From Takakia lepidozioides (taxonomy: Eukaryota; Streptophyta; Takakiopsida; Takakiales; Takakiaceae): 64,000 nucleotides of DNA. The translations under genes were made by a program, and so were the position numbers. The notes beneath the pieces are model-generated. The model was not told where the DNA came from. It did not search any database and worked only from the letters and a program-made list of their open reading frames with translations. Positions 55,719-64,000 of this stretch are shown here, in pieces (within the stretch, counting starts at the first letter, position 1; each line of letters opens with the position of its first letter). Location: positions 49,147,053-49,211,052 of the forward strand of contig CM060732.1 of the NCBI GenBank assembly GCA_030704615.1, in the 5' to 3' direction.

Positions 55719-57993
55719 TCATGACTTGAACTTCTTGGACGCTTGCTCGAAGATTTCCTCCTTAGCTTGAACATAAGCTCTTAATTGCTGTGGATCTCTG
55801 GTATCTTGGTCAGTTAAGGACTCAAGTGGAAGCTTGAGAACAGCCTGCCGCACCAAAGGTGTCTGGTCCTTGTGAATCTTAGAACCATCGGAGAATTTCT
55901 GCACATCTTTGAACCCATCGTCATAATTGGAAGGGTCTGTGACAAACAGAAGTAGTGGCTGCCACACTTGGGGTGATGGCAGACCGGGGCAGATACCCTC
56001 CAAGTGACTGTATGCCTCAGCTCTCTTATCGGAGTCCGCTTCCATGGCCCCCACAAGAATTTTAAGCCCACTACGCTGGATTTTATGGTGGTTCCCAGAA
56101 GCCATCTGGAAATACAGCACAGGGCTGCTGAATGCATCCATGGCAGCAAAATTTGATGAAGAGGGCAGGCAGTACCTCTTACAATTTGCTTCCACCAACC
56201 GCTTCCTTTACACTGTGAAAGGTATGTATCGTTGACTTTGGCAGCACGAGTTCAAACTCAACCTGTTGGCCTAGCAGGTGGCATTTAAAGCATCCACCTG
56301 ATGCCAGCATAAAGTGAGCCAGCTGCTCAAACCAGTAACCTCTCTTAGCTGCTTGCTCCATGTGCCCAAGTGATTTCATGCAGAATTTCGCAACATCTAT
56401 TGCTTCGTGCATCCCCATCGTCAAACTCAAGAGAGCTGCCACTTGTGGTGAAGCAAATCGCAGACACTCTGCTGTACTTCCGTAGACACTTCTTCTTTGG
56501 GCTGCTTGAATTCCCAGGGAGGTCCTCAGGATCAGGAACTGTCCAGTGGAAGATTTTATCACTTCCCGGAGGAAATCCACTAGTTCCAACATGAAGCATG
56601 TGGTTGTGGATTGAGGACGTGGTCATTGCATAACGCAAGTTCATCTTCCACTCGTCAATAGTTTTGCCCATAACACGCCCATAAAGCACTGTGCGTGCAA
56701 TTCCACTTGCAAGAGCAAACCACTCCCTAATTTTGGACACCTCTAACTTGCTAAAGCGTGTTACGGCTTCAGCACATTTCTCCAACTCCTCTAGCTCAAA
56801 GAGGGGCATGTATAACACAAGGGTGTCAGGATACTTCCTTTGAAGTCTAAAGTGTTGCTTTTGTGCACTGCCAAAAACAAACATTAATTCACCTGGGCAC
56901 AACCCCACAGAGATGCTTGGACTACAACCGTCCACAACGTATGCTGCCCTCTTGACTTCCTTTTGCAGCACTTCCAAGGCATCTAGGCTCCGGTCTATTG
57001 CGTGAACTACTGGAGGGCCATCTTTGGGCAGCTCAAGCCTATAAATGAAACGTTCCTTCGAATCTGGGGCTCCTCCTGAGGCCAACGTTTCCAGGACAAC
57101 CACTTTCCCGTCGATTAAGAATTCTGCCACCATCAGTGCAGCAAGGTGTGACTTGCCAATTCCACGGGTGCCCGTGAACAAAGTTGCATGGTAAGGCCTA
57201 CTCTCAAAATAAGCAAGGCGAGCCTCTTTCAACTCAACATAAGCACTCCGAACAAAAACTTGTTGGTGAAAGTCGACTTATCACCGAACCAGTACACACC
57301 ATCCGGCAAAGTGATCGTAAATCTAGAGCCCGTCCTTGACCGATCTAGATTGTCTTTGACAGACGTCGACGTCAGAGACTCCACAAATGTGAACATCGGA
57401 GAGTCTTCACTCACAGGAACCAATCCTGAGTACACAAAAACAAACTTCTCATGCATTGTCAGTTAAGGCCATAATCCAACAAGGATTCTAAAGTCATGGA
57501 TAATATATAAACCTTTGTTTTTCAAACAAAGCAATCTACGGAAACAAATCGCCTCAAGGTTTAAGAATAGAGCACAACTGGAAACGAAGGAAAACAGATG
57601 GACCTCGTGGCAATGCAGTCTGGTTTGCTCCTGAGGAACCTGCATGAGAGAAATAATAGTTCAGTAGAAGAAAATGTATACATCACACAAACAAACATGT
57701 CTGTCAAAGGACCCTGACAGAACACAGCGATACCTTCACCTGGAAATACCTTCACCTGGAAACATACCTGCAGAATGCTGGGGCTCTCTAAACGCTGTAT
57801 CGAGCGATATCACCACACCAAGTCGGCGAGGAAAAACACTGAGCAAAGAATCCCTGTCAGCAGCTGCAAGTACACTTGCAGATGTAAATCCATTGTTCAC
57901 AAGTATATCCAAATCTTGGTCGCTAATTTCCTCAAACTCCTCCGGCGGTAGCTTTGTCTCCAAAAGCTTTCGAACACGCTCACGCTTAGCCAT
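55719..57993 (-). pseudogene. crinkler (CRN/RHS)-type P-loop NTPase with nuclease-like C-terminus
   Basis: A first exon (57993 to 57768, good GT donor) encodes a small helical domain (FEEISDQDLDILVNNGF, then SVLAAADRDSLLSVFP). Downstream, VRSAYVELKEARL leads to Walker A (TGTRGIGKS), a Walker B-like AAYVVDGC and the family hallmark LYMPLFELEELEKCAEAV. After this comes a segment with GYWFEQLAHFML, TFHSVKEAV and NFAAMDAF...LYFQMASG, matching the restriction-nuclease-like domain of CRN/RHS proteins. Family knowledge: these occur in oomycetes, fungi, protists and some plants, and are thought to act in the nucleus. Breaks lie near 57258, about 56550 and about 56200, so this copy appears dead. I describe them only. 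Confidence 0.8.
56345..57232 (-). pseudogene. CRN-type NTPase core frame
   Basis: The longest intact part of the CRN-like gene, 295 codons. The P-loop GTRGIGKS is at residues 22-29. A strand-rich region up to the Walker B-like VVDG near residue 97 follows, then FVFGSAQKQHF and the LYMPLFELEELEKC hallmark. A helical lid comes next (KIREWFALASGIARTVLYG), followed by SGFPPGSDKIFHWTVPDPED. The last 60 or so residues of this frame come after a frameshift and are not family sequence; the true continuation is in the frame at 56179-56592. Confidence 0.8.
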
Positions 57994-58109
57994 CCTGCCC
58001 TCCATGCAGGGGTATGGAAAGAAAACCAGATCAACAGAGGCGCAAGCAGGAACGACAAGTAATGGCGTGAGAAAGCAAGGAGAGCAATCAGAGATAGGAC
58101 ACCAGAATT

Positions 58110-58135
58110 GAGAGAGAGAGCGAGAGAGCGAGAGG
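58110..58135 (+). repeat. GA-rich microsatellite
   Basis: GAGAGAGAGCGAGAGAGCGAGAG-type run about 120 bp upstream of the CRN-like gene start. On that gene's strand it is a CT tract in leader position, similar to the CT tract before SIZ1. Confidence 0.6.
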
Positions 58136-58462
58136 GACTGAGCGAGAGTAGAGGAAATGAGCACATACGCGAGCCTCCGTTCGGGGGTAGTCATAAACCT
58201 CAAATCGGTTTGGGGAACAGTTCCATATTGCAACTTCTTCTTTTAACCCCTAAAGGACCGAATCGGGTCGCCCGAGTTTTCATCCATCCACAGTATGCAC
58301 GGATGAAGACGGATGAAGGAGCGGCTTTAACGAAAAATGTAGCGCTAGAGAAGATGCGCACGCCCGGTCTTTACGGCGCCCCCAACAGGTAAAATCTCCG
58401 CCGTGAGGGATTTTTGAAGTTTGCGATTTGCAGGATTTTGGATGGAGGGGGCTGTGGTACCT

Positions 58463-59026
58463 TCACTGGAACAAAACACCACTGGAGTCACACGAATCGC
58501 CACTGTCAATGGTCCTTCTGGCCGGAAGTCGTCTGGAATGCCAAGCCCGCTGAAAGTCTTCGTCTGGCTGGCCTTCCTCCAAAACAAAGCGGGATGCTTC
58601 TGCCCTTGATCTTGCAATCTGACTAACAGGGGATTGAAGAAACTCCCTAGGGCCGAAGATGCCAGCTGGGGTTGGGGTGGACAACATCTTTGGCCTCTTT
58701 GAGGCGGGCAGATCTGAATGAGAGCCATCCTCCCGAGATCCACTGGGTAGCAGCTGACTGACCTCCTTAGAATGCACAGCCACACCATGAACCTGAGGAG
58801 CTGTCAAAGCCGAGACAGGCAGGTGATTAGCAGCCTTACCTTTTTTTGCTTGGGGACAATCCGCTTTGATATGGCCTTCTTTATGGCAAAAATGGCAGAG
58901 AATTCTAAGACTTTCTTCAAATACAGAGACAGTCATGTAAGACTTGTCGATTGTAGGGAGCTTCAAGTATTCTGAAATTTTCGTTGTCTCTGGCATCCAG
59001 ACAACTATCAGGTGGCCGTGTGGCAA
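58463..59026 (-). pseudogene. zinc-knuckle protein fragment (LINE ORF1-like or domesticated)
   Basis: A 187-codon frame. HGHLIVVWMPETTKISEYLK leads to VSVFEESLRILCHFCHKEGH and IKADCPQ, a C-x2-C-x4-H-x4-C zinc knuckle, followed by a basic stretch and a long polar, proline/serine-rich tail. In plants a DUF4283 domain followed by one such knuckle is typical of L1 ORF1 and of genes derived from it. The matching DUF4283-like part lies 2 kb upstream on the same strand (61133-61549). Whether they are one interrupted gene is not shown. Confidence 0.6.
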
Positions 59027-59386
59027 GTGAGCTGGTCATTGACTGGGAACATACTAGCAGTCTCAGATACAAATAACAATGTATATGTGGCAGGAAGCAG
59101 TTGATGGGGTGTGGACACAAATGCCCACTACCATTCAATGTCCTATTCATGCTCAATTGCAATTCAAATAACTAGGTAGGGATAGAAACAATATGATTAC
59201 AAAGAACAACACCCTCAATAGCTTCACTTTAGATCCACTTTACAAACTTTGGAACAACATGAGTGTCATGTAGGTGGCATTGGATTACTGCATGGACACA
59301 TGACTTTAAAGACATGATTTGCATGATTTCAAGACCCCCCAAGAAGATAGAATGGGACATCGCCTTTTGCTCCTTATCTAGACAAA

Positions 59387-59602
59387 ATGAACTGCAGGCA
59401 TAGTCTATCACAAAACCGTAATGTGGTAGAAATAGCTCCTAAGTTACACCATTCGGCTGACTCTCCCCACCTGTCCTTCACTTGGACTAATAACAGGGTC
59501 CCACATGACTTGATTCTCGATCCCACAACTCCAGACCAGAGGAAGGCGGATGTACAAGCTGAATATTATCTATTTATGATAACAATGGCAATGTTGGGTT
59601 AA
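59387..59602 (+). pseudogene. possible LINE endonuclease fragment
   Basis: A 71-codon frame containing HLSFTWTNNRVPHDLI. FTWTNNR is close to the FTWSNNR block near the end of the L1 endonuclease domain. Too short to be sure. It lies between the two DUF4283/zinc-knuckle pieces but on the other strand. Confidence 0.35.
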
Positions 59603-59609
59603 CCCTCTT

Positions 59610-61130
59610 GTACAGATTCCCCACATTCATTCCAACACGCTTTTGGTGCAGATAAACTAGAACTGCTTGGAGCGCGGTTCTTCTCTTGAGACAGAGCACA
59701 CGTGCATCATCTCTACAACAATCTAACTCTGCACAGTTTCAGGCCCCTTTGCGACTCCATTAGTGAGTTCCCCTTCAGCACAGAGTTGTCTAGAGCAGGT
59801 CTGTTTTCATCAACGATATAGCGATCCACCTTGTCCCTCCCTGTGTTGCTTGCTCTCTCCCTTTCAGCATACAAAGGTGTCTTCCCCATGGAACCCTCCT
59901 TTACAATTTCTCTTTGTGCCATTCATATGAAGTAAGGTAAGGGCTATGGGCGGCTTGCATGACAGAGCATGTGGACTTTTGGCTGATCTTCAAGGCGATC
60001 AGCAAACATACTTGCCAACCATAGTTTCCACTGATCAACTCTGAAGAAGCCCGTTGTAGTGTGGTTTGTAGAGTAACAGCTTGGGTCATTAGGGTTCGTC
60101 CTTTCCCACAGATGAGGGTGGGAGAAATTAAGCCACTGCAGAGCAGTTAGGGCTTCTTACCCCATTCTTTCAGCAAAAGGGGTACAATATTGGAGAACGG
60201 GAGGCCTACTAATGTAGTTATCAAAATCTGTAGCATGGCTGCTACTTATCCACAACTAGCATCAATACTAGGTGGTCTCTCAGATACCAGATTTGTCCCA
60301 TTTTCTACTATCTACTATCTACATGCATCCCTTTGACGGGCTGTGCCTAGAGCAGGAGGCTCTGTATGTTGCTGGATGTGAAACTTCATTTCTTGTTACT
60401 ACCTCTTGCCCTGAATCATCTTTTGCCCCCTTTTCAGCTTTTCTTTCCATCTTGTGCATGGGGTCTGAGCTAGTTGAAGGTTTTGTAGCAGCTCAAGCAG
60501 CCTGCTTGTGAGTGTGGTGAACAATCAAGAGGTCCATCCACTCCTAATATCATGCTAACCACCATCTCTGCTGTGCCAAGAGCCTGTCACAGAAGCATCA
60601 AAGGGAAAATCCACACTTAAACCAGAAGTCCAAAAGCAGAAATTAAAGCTAGCTTTGCTTCATGTACCAAAAACATATGACAAGTGGCCTTCTCTGAAAA
60701 CTAATCACTGGCACTGACTGCAAAGATGGTAGAGAGGGATGCCACCAACAGTTGATCACGTATATGGCCACCACCAAAAAGGACAAAAGGAAGACAGCCA
60801 TTTGTGATAAAAATAGACGAGCACTAAAATAGAACATTTAAAAAGTTGTTCATTTGGTCAAAGGCTGGATTTGAAATCCTGCTGCAAGCAAGGCATCAAG
60901 GAAGAAGCAATCGTTCATCAGTCGAATCCAAAGCTACGACAATCACCAAAGAAATACAGGGTGAAGTATCAAGTATACAATACCATGCAAAGACCGGAGC
61001 CTTCATGACCAGTAGCCAAAAGAAGACCTGGCAAGCCTGGCACTGGCCCTTTAAGAGGCCTTCCATCTGAATCCGCAGACCATACCTCACATTCATCAGT
61101 GTTGCTGCCCAGGGTAAAACAGGCAGGAGT
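59610..61130. other. no gene recognised
   Basis: Short frames on both strands without family motifs. If 61133-61549 and 58463-59026 are exons or halves of one gene, this stretch and 59030-59380 are its intron or an insertion. Confidence 0.35.
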
Positions 61131-61132
61131 GA

Positions 61133-61549
61133 TCAACCTGTACGAAAGACCATCCCACACATGACAATCTCAGGTTGGATGAAGCCGTGTTTGTCTATTT
61201 GTTGCATACAAAGGCTGCTGACATCGTTTCTTCCAGAGTCCCAAGTGGGGTCCAAGTGGCCTTCAGAGTCAATACTTAGCAAATCGGCATCTTCAAAGTC
61301 ATTCACATTCAGGGAGCCTATGTATGCTCCAAAGTGTGCCCCAATCTCGGGTAATGATCGGAGATAGTTGCCAGGGAGGTAAGGGAGGGCGATAATCCTC
61401 GGTTTACAAGTAACACCCAATCTGTGTCCCCAATCCGCCGACCAAGGGAAGAGATGCACTCTGTATCTAGACCTTCTGACGTTGAATTTGAGAGCTTTAG
61501 TAGCGAACTCCGGTGAACTGAACATTATTGAGAAAAAACCCCTCCCCAA
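61133..61549 (-). pseudogene. DUF4283-like domain (LINE ORF1 type)
   Basis: A 138-codon frame. GFFSIMFSSPEFATKALKF, then RYRVHLFPWSADWGHR and PRIIALPYLPGNYL with LPEIGAHFGAYIG, reproduces the DUF4283 pattern: an RNA-binding-like fold with G-x-F/V...F...A, W-x-P/A and LPYLP...IG..hG. This domain precedes a zinc knuckle in plant L1 ORF1 proteins and in host genes derived from them. The frame ends at 61133 without reaching a knuckle. Confidence 0.6.
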
Positions 61550-61559
61550 GGGGTGGCAA

Positions 61560-62520
61560 AAGTGAGCAGTATGCTCGCCTGTCTAATCTCTTCAACCTGA
61601 ACAGTTTAATGTTTATTCCCCCTCCCCTCCTCCATCGATTCCAGCTCTAACTTGGGATCCCTGTATCCATCCGAGCACTTTTTTGTGAACACGATGCAAA
61701 CATGTGGACATGTGGACGAGTAATGAATGCTGTGGAGAAACCAGACATCTGGGTGCACGAATCACACTGTTGTTTGGATATATCTTGGTCGTTTACACAG
61801 ATTCGTTGCTCGGATGGCCTCGTTCTTGTTCGTATGCACTCTTCCTCATAGAAAACTAAACATGCATGGCACATGTGTGATGTTCCGTGGTTGAACCATG
61901 AACCATGACGTGAATTCTTGTTGTTGCTCTTCATCTTCGTCACCATTGGAAAATTCCAACTCACATCGAAGTTCTCCAAAACACGACAATGCATGCGAAG
62001 TTGAAGCCGGGGAATCAAATGCGGCTGTACGGCCGTGAAAGCTTCACATCTGCTTTACGCCAAACGTACAACAAAGCATGAGTGCGTTATCCTCATCTGT
62101 ACGCTCAACCCAAAAACAAAAACATGTATGCCAAGACGATATGCTTCAGGATGATTCCTCCGATACTCACTACTGGAGGATTTGTGTCAAGTTGCTTTGC
62201 ACTGAAAAAGCCAATTCTCCTTTCCAATCTAGCCAATCCTCCCAATCTTCGCAATTTTTTGACGAACAGGATTCCCGTACAGTCTTCCCAATGAACGTGT
62301 CAGTGTGTAGGGAGGACTAAAGGGTAGAAGCCTTGAATGATCAGTCCAGGTGGCCTCCTGTTGCTGGCTGGCCAAGGGCCTCTTGGGGACGTTTTGGTGG
62401 TGTCTGGGAGCGCCAAGTAGGATTAAAGTGTTTCGGCCATCCGACCAAGCTGTGACCCACAGGCCGAATGCTCGTCCCATCTTTACAGAGTAGAGAAGAA
62501 GGTCCAGTTTGAAGCCTCGA
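61560..62520. other. no gene recognised
   Basis: Open frames are short. One at 62078-62320 ends in a serine/glutamine-rich run (SSQSSQSSQ) and could be the first part of the ligase-like gene next to it, for example a transit peptide, but nothing shows this. Confidence 0.35.
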
Positions 62521-62524
62521 CAGC

Positions 62525-62866
62525 ATGGCATGGGAATGCAGCAGATACTACATTAAACTGGGAGAGGATAAGGGAGGGAGTCAGTTTTCGGTAGACTTGG
62601 CAAAGGAGGACAGCAACATGACAGGGGGGCCGCTGAGAGTGGCGCTTATATGTGGCACTTGGCCTTCCGCCGAGCGGGGGATCTCTTTGAACTCAGCTCG
62701 CTCTGTGCTTGACCATCTGCAGGGACTTTTTAGGAACGATGGGTGTAAAACTAGAAAGAACCAGCTCAATGGGACACAATTCGTACCGAATGGATATCTC
62801 CACACGCACTCGTCACTCCACGAGCTGCCGCGGTATGACATAGGCGAGAGATTGATAGATTGTTGA
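62525..62866 (+). pseudogene. D-alanine-D-alanine ligase-like exon fragment
   Basis: About 34 codons at 62621-62722 encode RVALICGTWPSAERGISLNS followed by ARSVLDHLQ. Plant Ddl proteins have the same block (ICGGPSAERGISLNSARSV). Family knowledge: Ddl joins two D-alanines for peptidoglycan, and in mosses and other seedless plants this serves plastid division. Homology stops exactly at a CAG where an exon border would be, and nothing Ddl-like follows in 1.2 kb. The TW insertion in the CGGPSAERG loop is odd. A gene fragment is more likely than a working gene. Confidence 0.6.
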
Positions 62867-62869
62867 TTT

Positions 62870-63478
62870 CTCCCACAATTGCGCATTTCAGACCCAACCC
62901 AAATGGTGAAAATTCAGAACTACAAATTTTTTGTGACTTGTTGAGCTGTGCTGGATTCCGCAGTATCCCTTCGCATCAAAACGATCATGTAGGCTCAATT
63001 TCATCCTCTGTATGCCAGCCCCCAGCTGCCGACCCACACATCCAGAACGAGAAACCTCGGAGAAGCGAAATTATAAAAAATTCGTCTCGCACATGTCACA
63101 GGTAATGAGAGAGAGCAAGTGCTGGTGGTATAGTTCATTGGGGACAGGGCGCTTTGGGTCAGGCTGATGATTTGGTCGTACGTTGCTATTACCTGAACCG
63201 CGAATTGCAGGTTTTTGCCATCTCTACAGCGCAGGTACTGCTTCGGCTCCCATGTTATTTCTGAAGATGAATGAGGGTTGAAGTTATGCAAATCAAACTC
63301 TTGGTCAAAGATTACATATGAGAAATGCCTCACCTGCCAACAGCCTTCTTTCACGAGTCATAAATCTTCCTTTTGTCTCTTGTGTAACAAATAAACAAGA
63401 GACAGGGACTCTGACAGTCCTTCCCGTGATATTTTGACATTCATGAACAAGTCACTAACCGGACAGTCATGGACAAAG
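62870..63478. other. no gene recognised
   Basis: A minus-strand frame at 63001-63354 (117 codons) is downstream of the kinase-like gene on its strand and shows no motif. It may be 3' UTR or unrelated. Confidence 0.35.
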
Positions 63479-64000
63479 CTACACCACCGGCCTGCATAAC
63501 TCAAGTGCTAACAACTGCCGGTCATGCTCCTGCTTCATCAGGGCACCTCCCTTTGCACCATCCGGCCATTCTATCCCGCTGCTTAAGAAAGGAGGGTAAC
63601 TGGTCGTTCCCTCAGGCCCAGCCCAATCGAAGTCAATAAAACAAACCTGATCCCTATTCAAATTCACCATTATGTTACTGAACCGCATATCACCATGAAC
63701 AGCCCTCAATTCCAATCCGTGGACTTGGTCCAGGCCTGCCGCAACGCATGCTTTGCACTGTTCCCATTGGTGGGGAGTCATCTGCTGCTGCTGTTCGTGA
63801 ACGTACTTCACCCAAAGGAAACCACCCTTCACCAACAGCCAAATACTGCATTGTTATGGCCTTCCATTCTCCGGGCAGAGCAGTAACACGGACTAATTCA
63901 GGGGCAAACCCCGCAGAATACCAACTGCGGTGTACCACCTCACCATAGCGCTGAGAAAATTTGACAATCACTAGTTTGCCACCAGACTCCACAAGATATA
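63479..64000 (-). pseudogene. CRN-type protein kinase-like domain, partial at window edge
   Basis: Two overlapping minus-strand frames (63992-63690 and 63835-63479) make up a kinase-like domain. The first holds LVIVKFSQRYGEVVH (VAIK-like lysine) and AITMQYLAVGEGW (hinge). The second holds ELRAVHGDMRFSNIMVN (catalytic loop, H-G-D-x-R-x-x-N), VCFIDFDWAGPEGTTSYP (D-F-D metal site) and EWPDGAKGG...EHDRQLLALE. The HGD/DFDWAG/YPP/HD pattern is that of the kinase found at the C-terminus of many crinkler-type proteins. A one-base shift lies near 63820. The N-terminal part lies beyond 64000. Confidence 0.78.

Noticed and set aside
1-64000. CRISPR arrays, bacterial operons, rRNA genes
   Set aside because: No regularly spaced short repeats with unique spacers, no bacterial gene arrangement and no rRNA-like sequence were seen. 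The content is plant nuclear.

Overview
This window is nuclear DNA of a land plant. The main evidence is a multi-intron SIZ1-type PIAS SUMO E3 ligase gene with plant SAP-PHD-PINIT-SP-RING order, a PLS-type pentatricopeptide repeat (PPR) sequence, a plant TauE/SafE-family sequence, and a heavy load of plant-type LINEs and Ty3/gypsy retroelements. Moderate intron sizes, the PPR style and crinkler-type (CRN) effector-like genes lean me towards a seedless plant (bryophyte or lycophyte). That is inference; the sequence does not name the species.

Layout. Positions 1-3.4 kb hold non-coding DNA and a frameshifted PPR pseudogene (minus strand). Positions 5.2-21.4 kb hold the SIZ1 gene (plus strand). 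Its exon phases are consistent wherever exons could be placed, except for one unresolved stretch at 12.1-14.0 kb. Its introns carry a gypsy gag-protease scrap, a series of 5'-truncated LINE tails (8.4-10.65 kb) and a deleted LINE copy (16.0-18.3 kb). Positions 21.4-25.9 kb are non-coding, with a long imperfect inverted repeat. Positions 26.2-29.5 kb hold an L1-like LINE whose upstream part is inverted relative to its 3' end, interrupted by a very GC-rich low-complexity block. Positions 29.5-34.4 kb hold simple-sequence-rich DNA with no recognisable gene. Positions 34.5-39.4 kb hold a decayed Ty3/gypsy element (plus strand) that stops inside integrase and joins coiled-coil-coding fragments. Positions 43.1-47.5 kb hold a second decayed gypsy element (minus strand).

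Positions 47.5-54.3 kb carry remains of a TauE/SafE membrane protein gene (minus strand). Its intron contains the best LINE in the window, 48571-53128, flanked by a perfect 13-bp target-site duplication. Its C-terminal half is absent where the gypsy element begins. Positions 55.7-58.0 kb carry a CRN/RHS-type P-loop NTPase plus nuclease-like gene (minus strand) with several frameshifts. Positions 58.4-61.6 kb carry zinc-knuckle and DUF4283-like fragments. Positions 62.5-62.7 kb carry a D-Ala-D-Ala ligase-like exon fragment. From 63.5 kb to the window edge there is a CRN-type kinase-like domain (minus strand), cut by the edge.

SIZ1 is the only host gene here that looks functional. Every other host-type gene (PPR, TauE/SafE, both CRN-like genes) has at least one frameshift, which means either real decay or base-level assembly error. 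The two most closely related LINE copies (8.4 kb and 48.6 kb) have visible target-site duplications and few differences, so this family was active recently.
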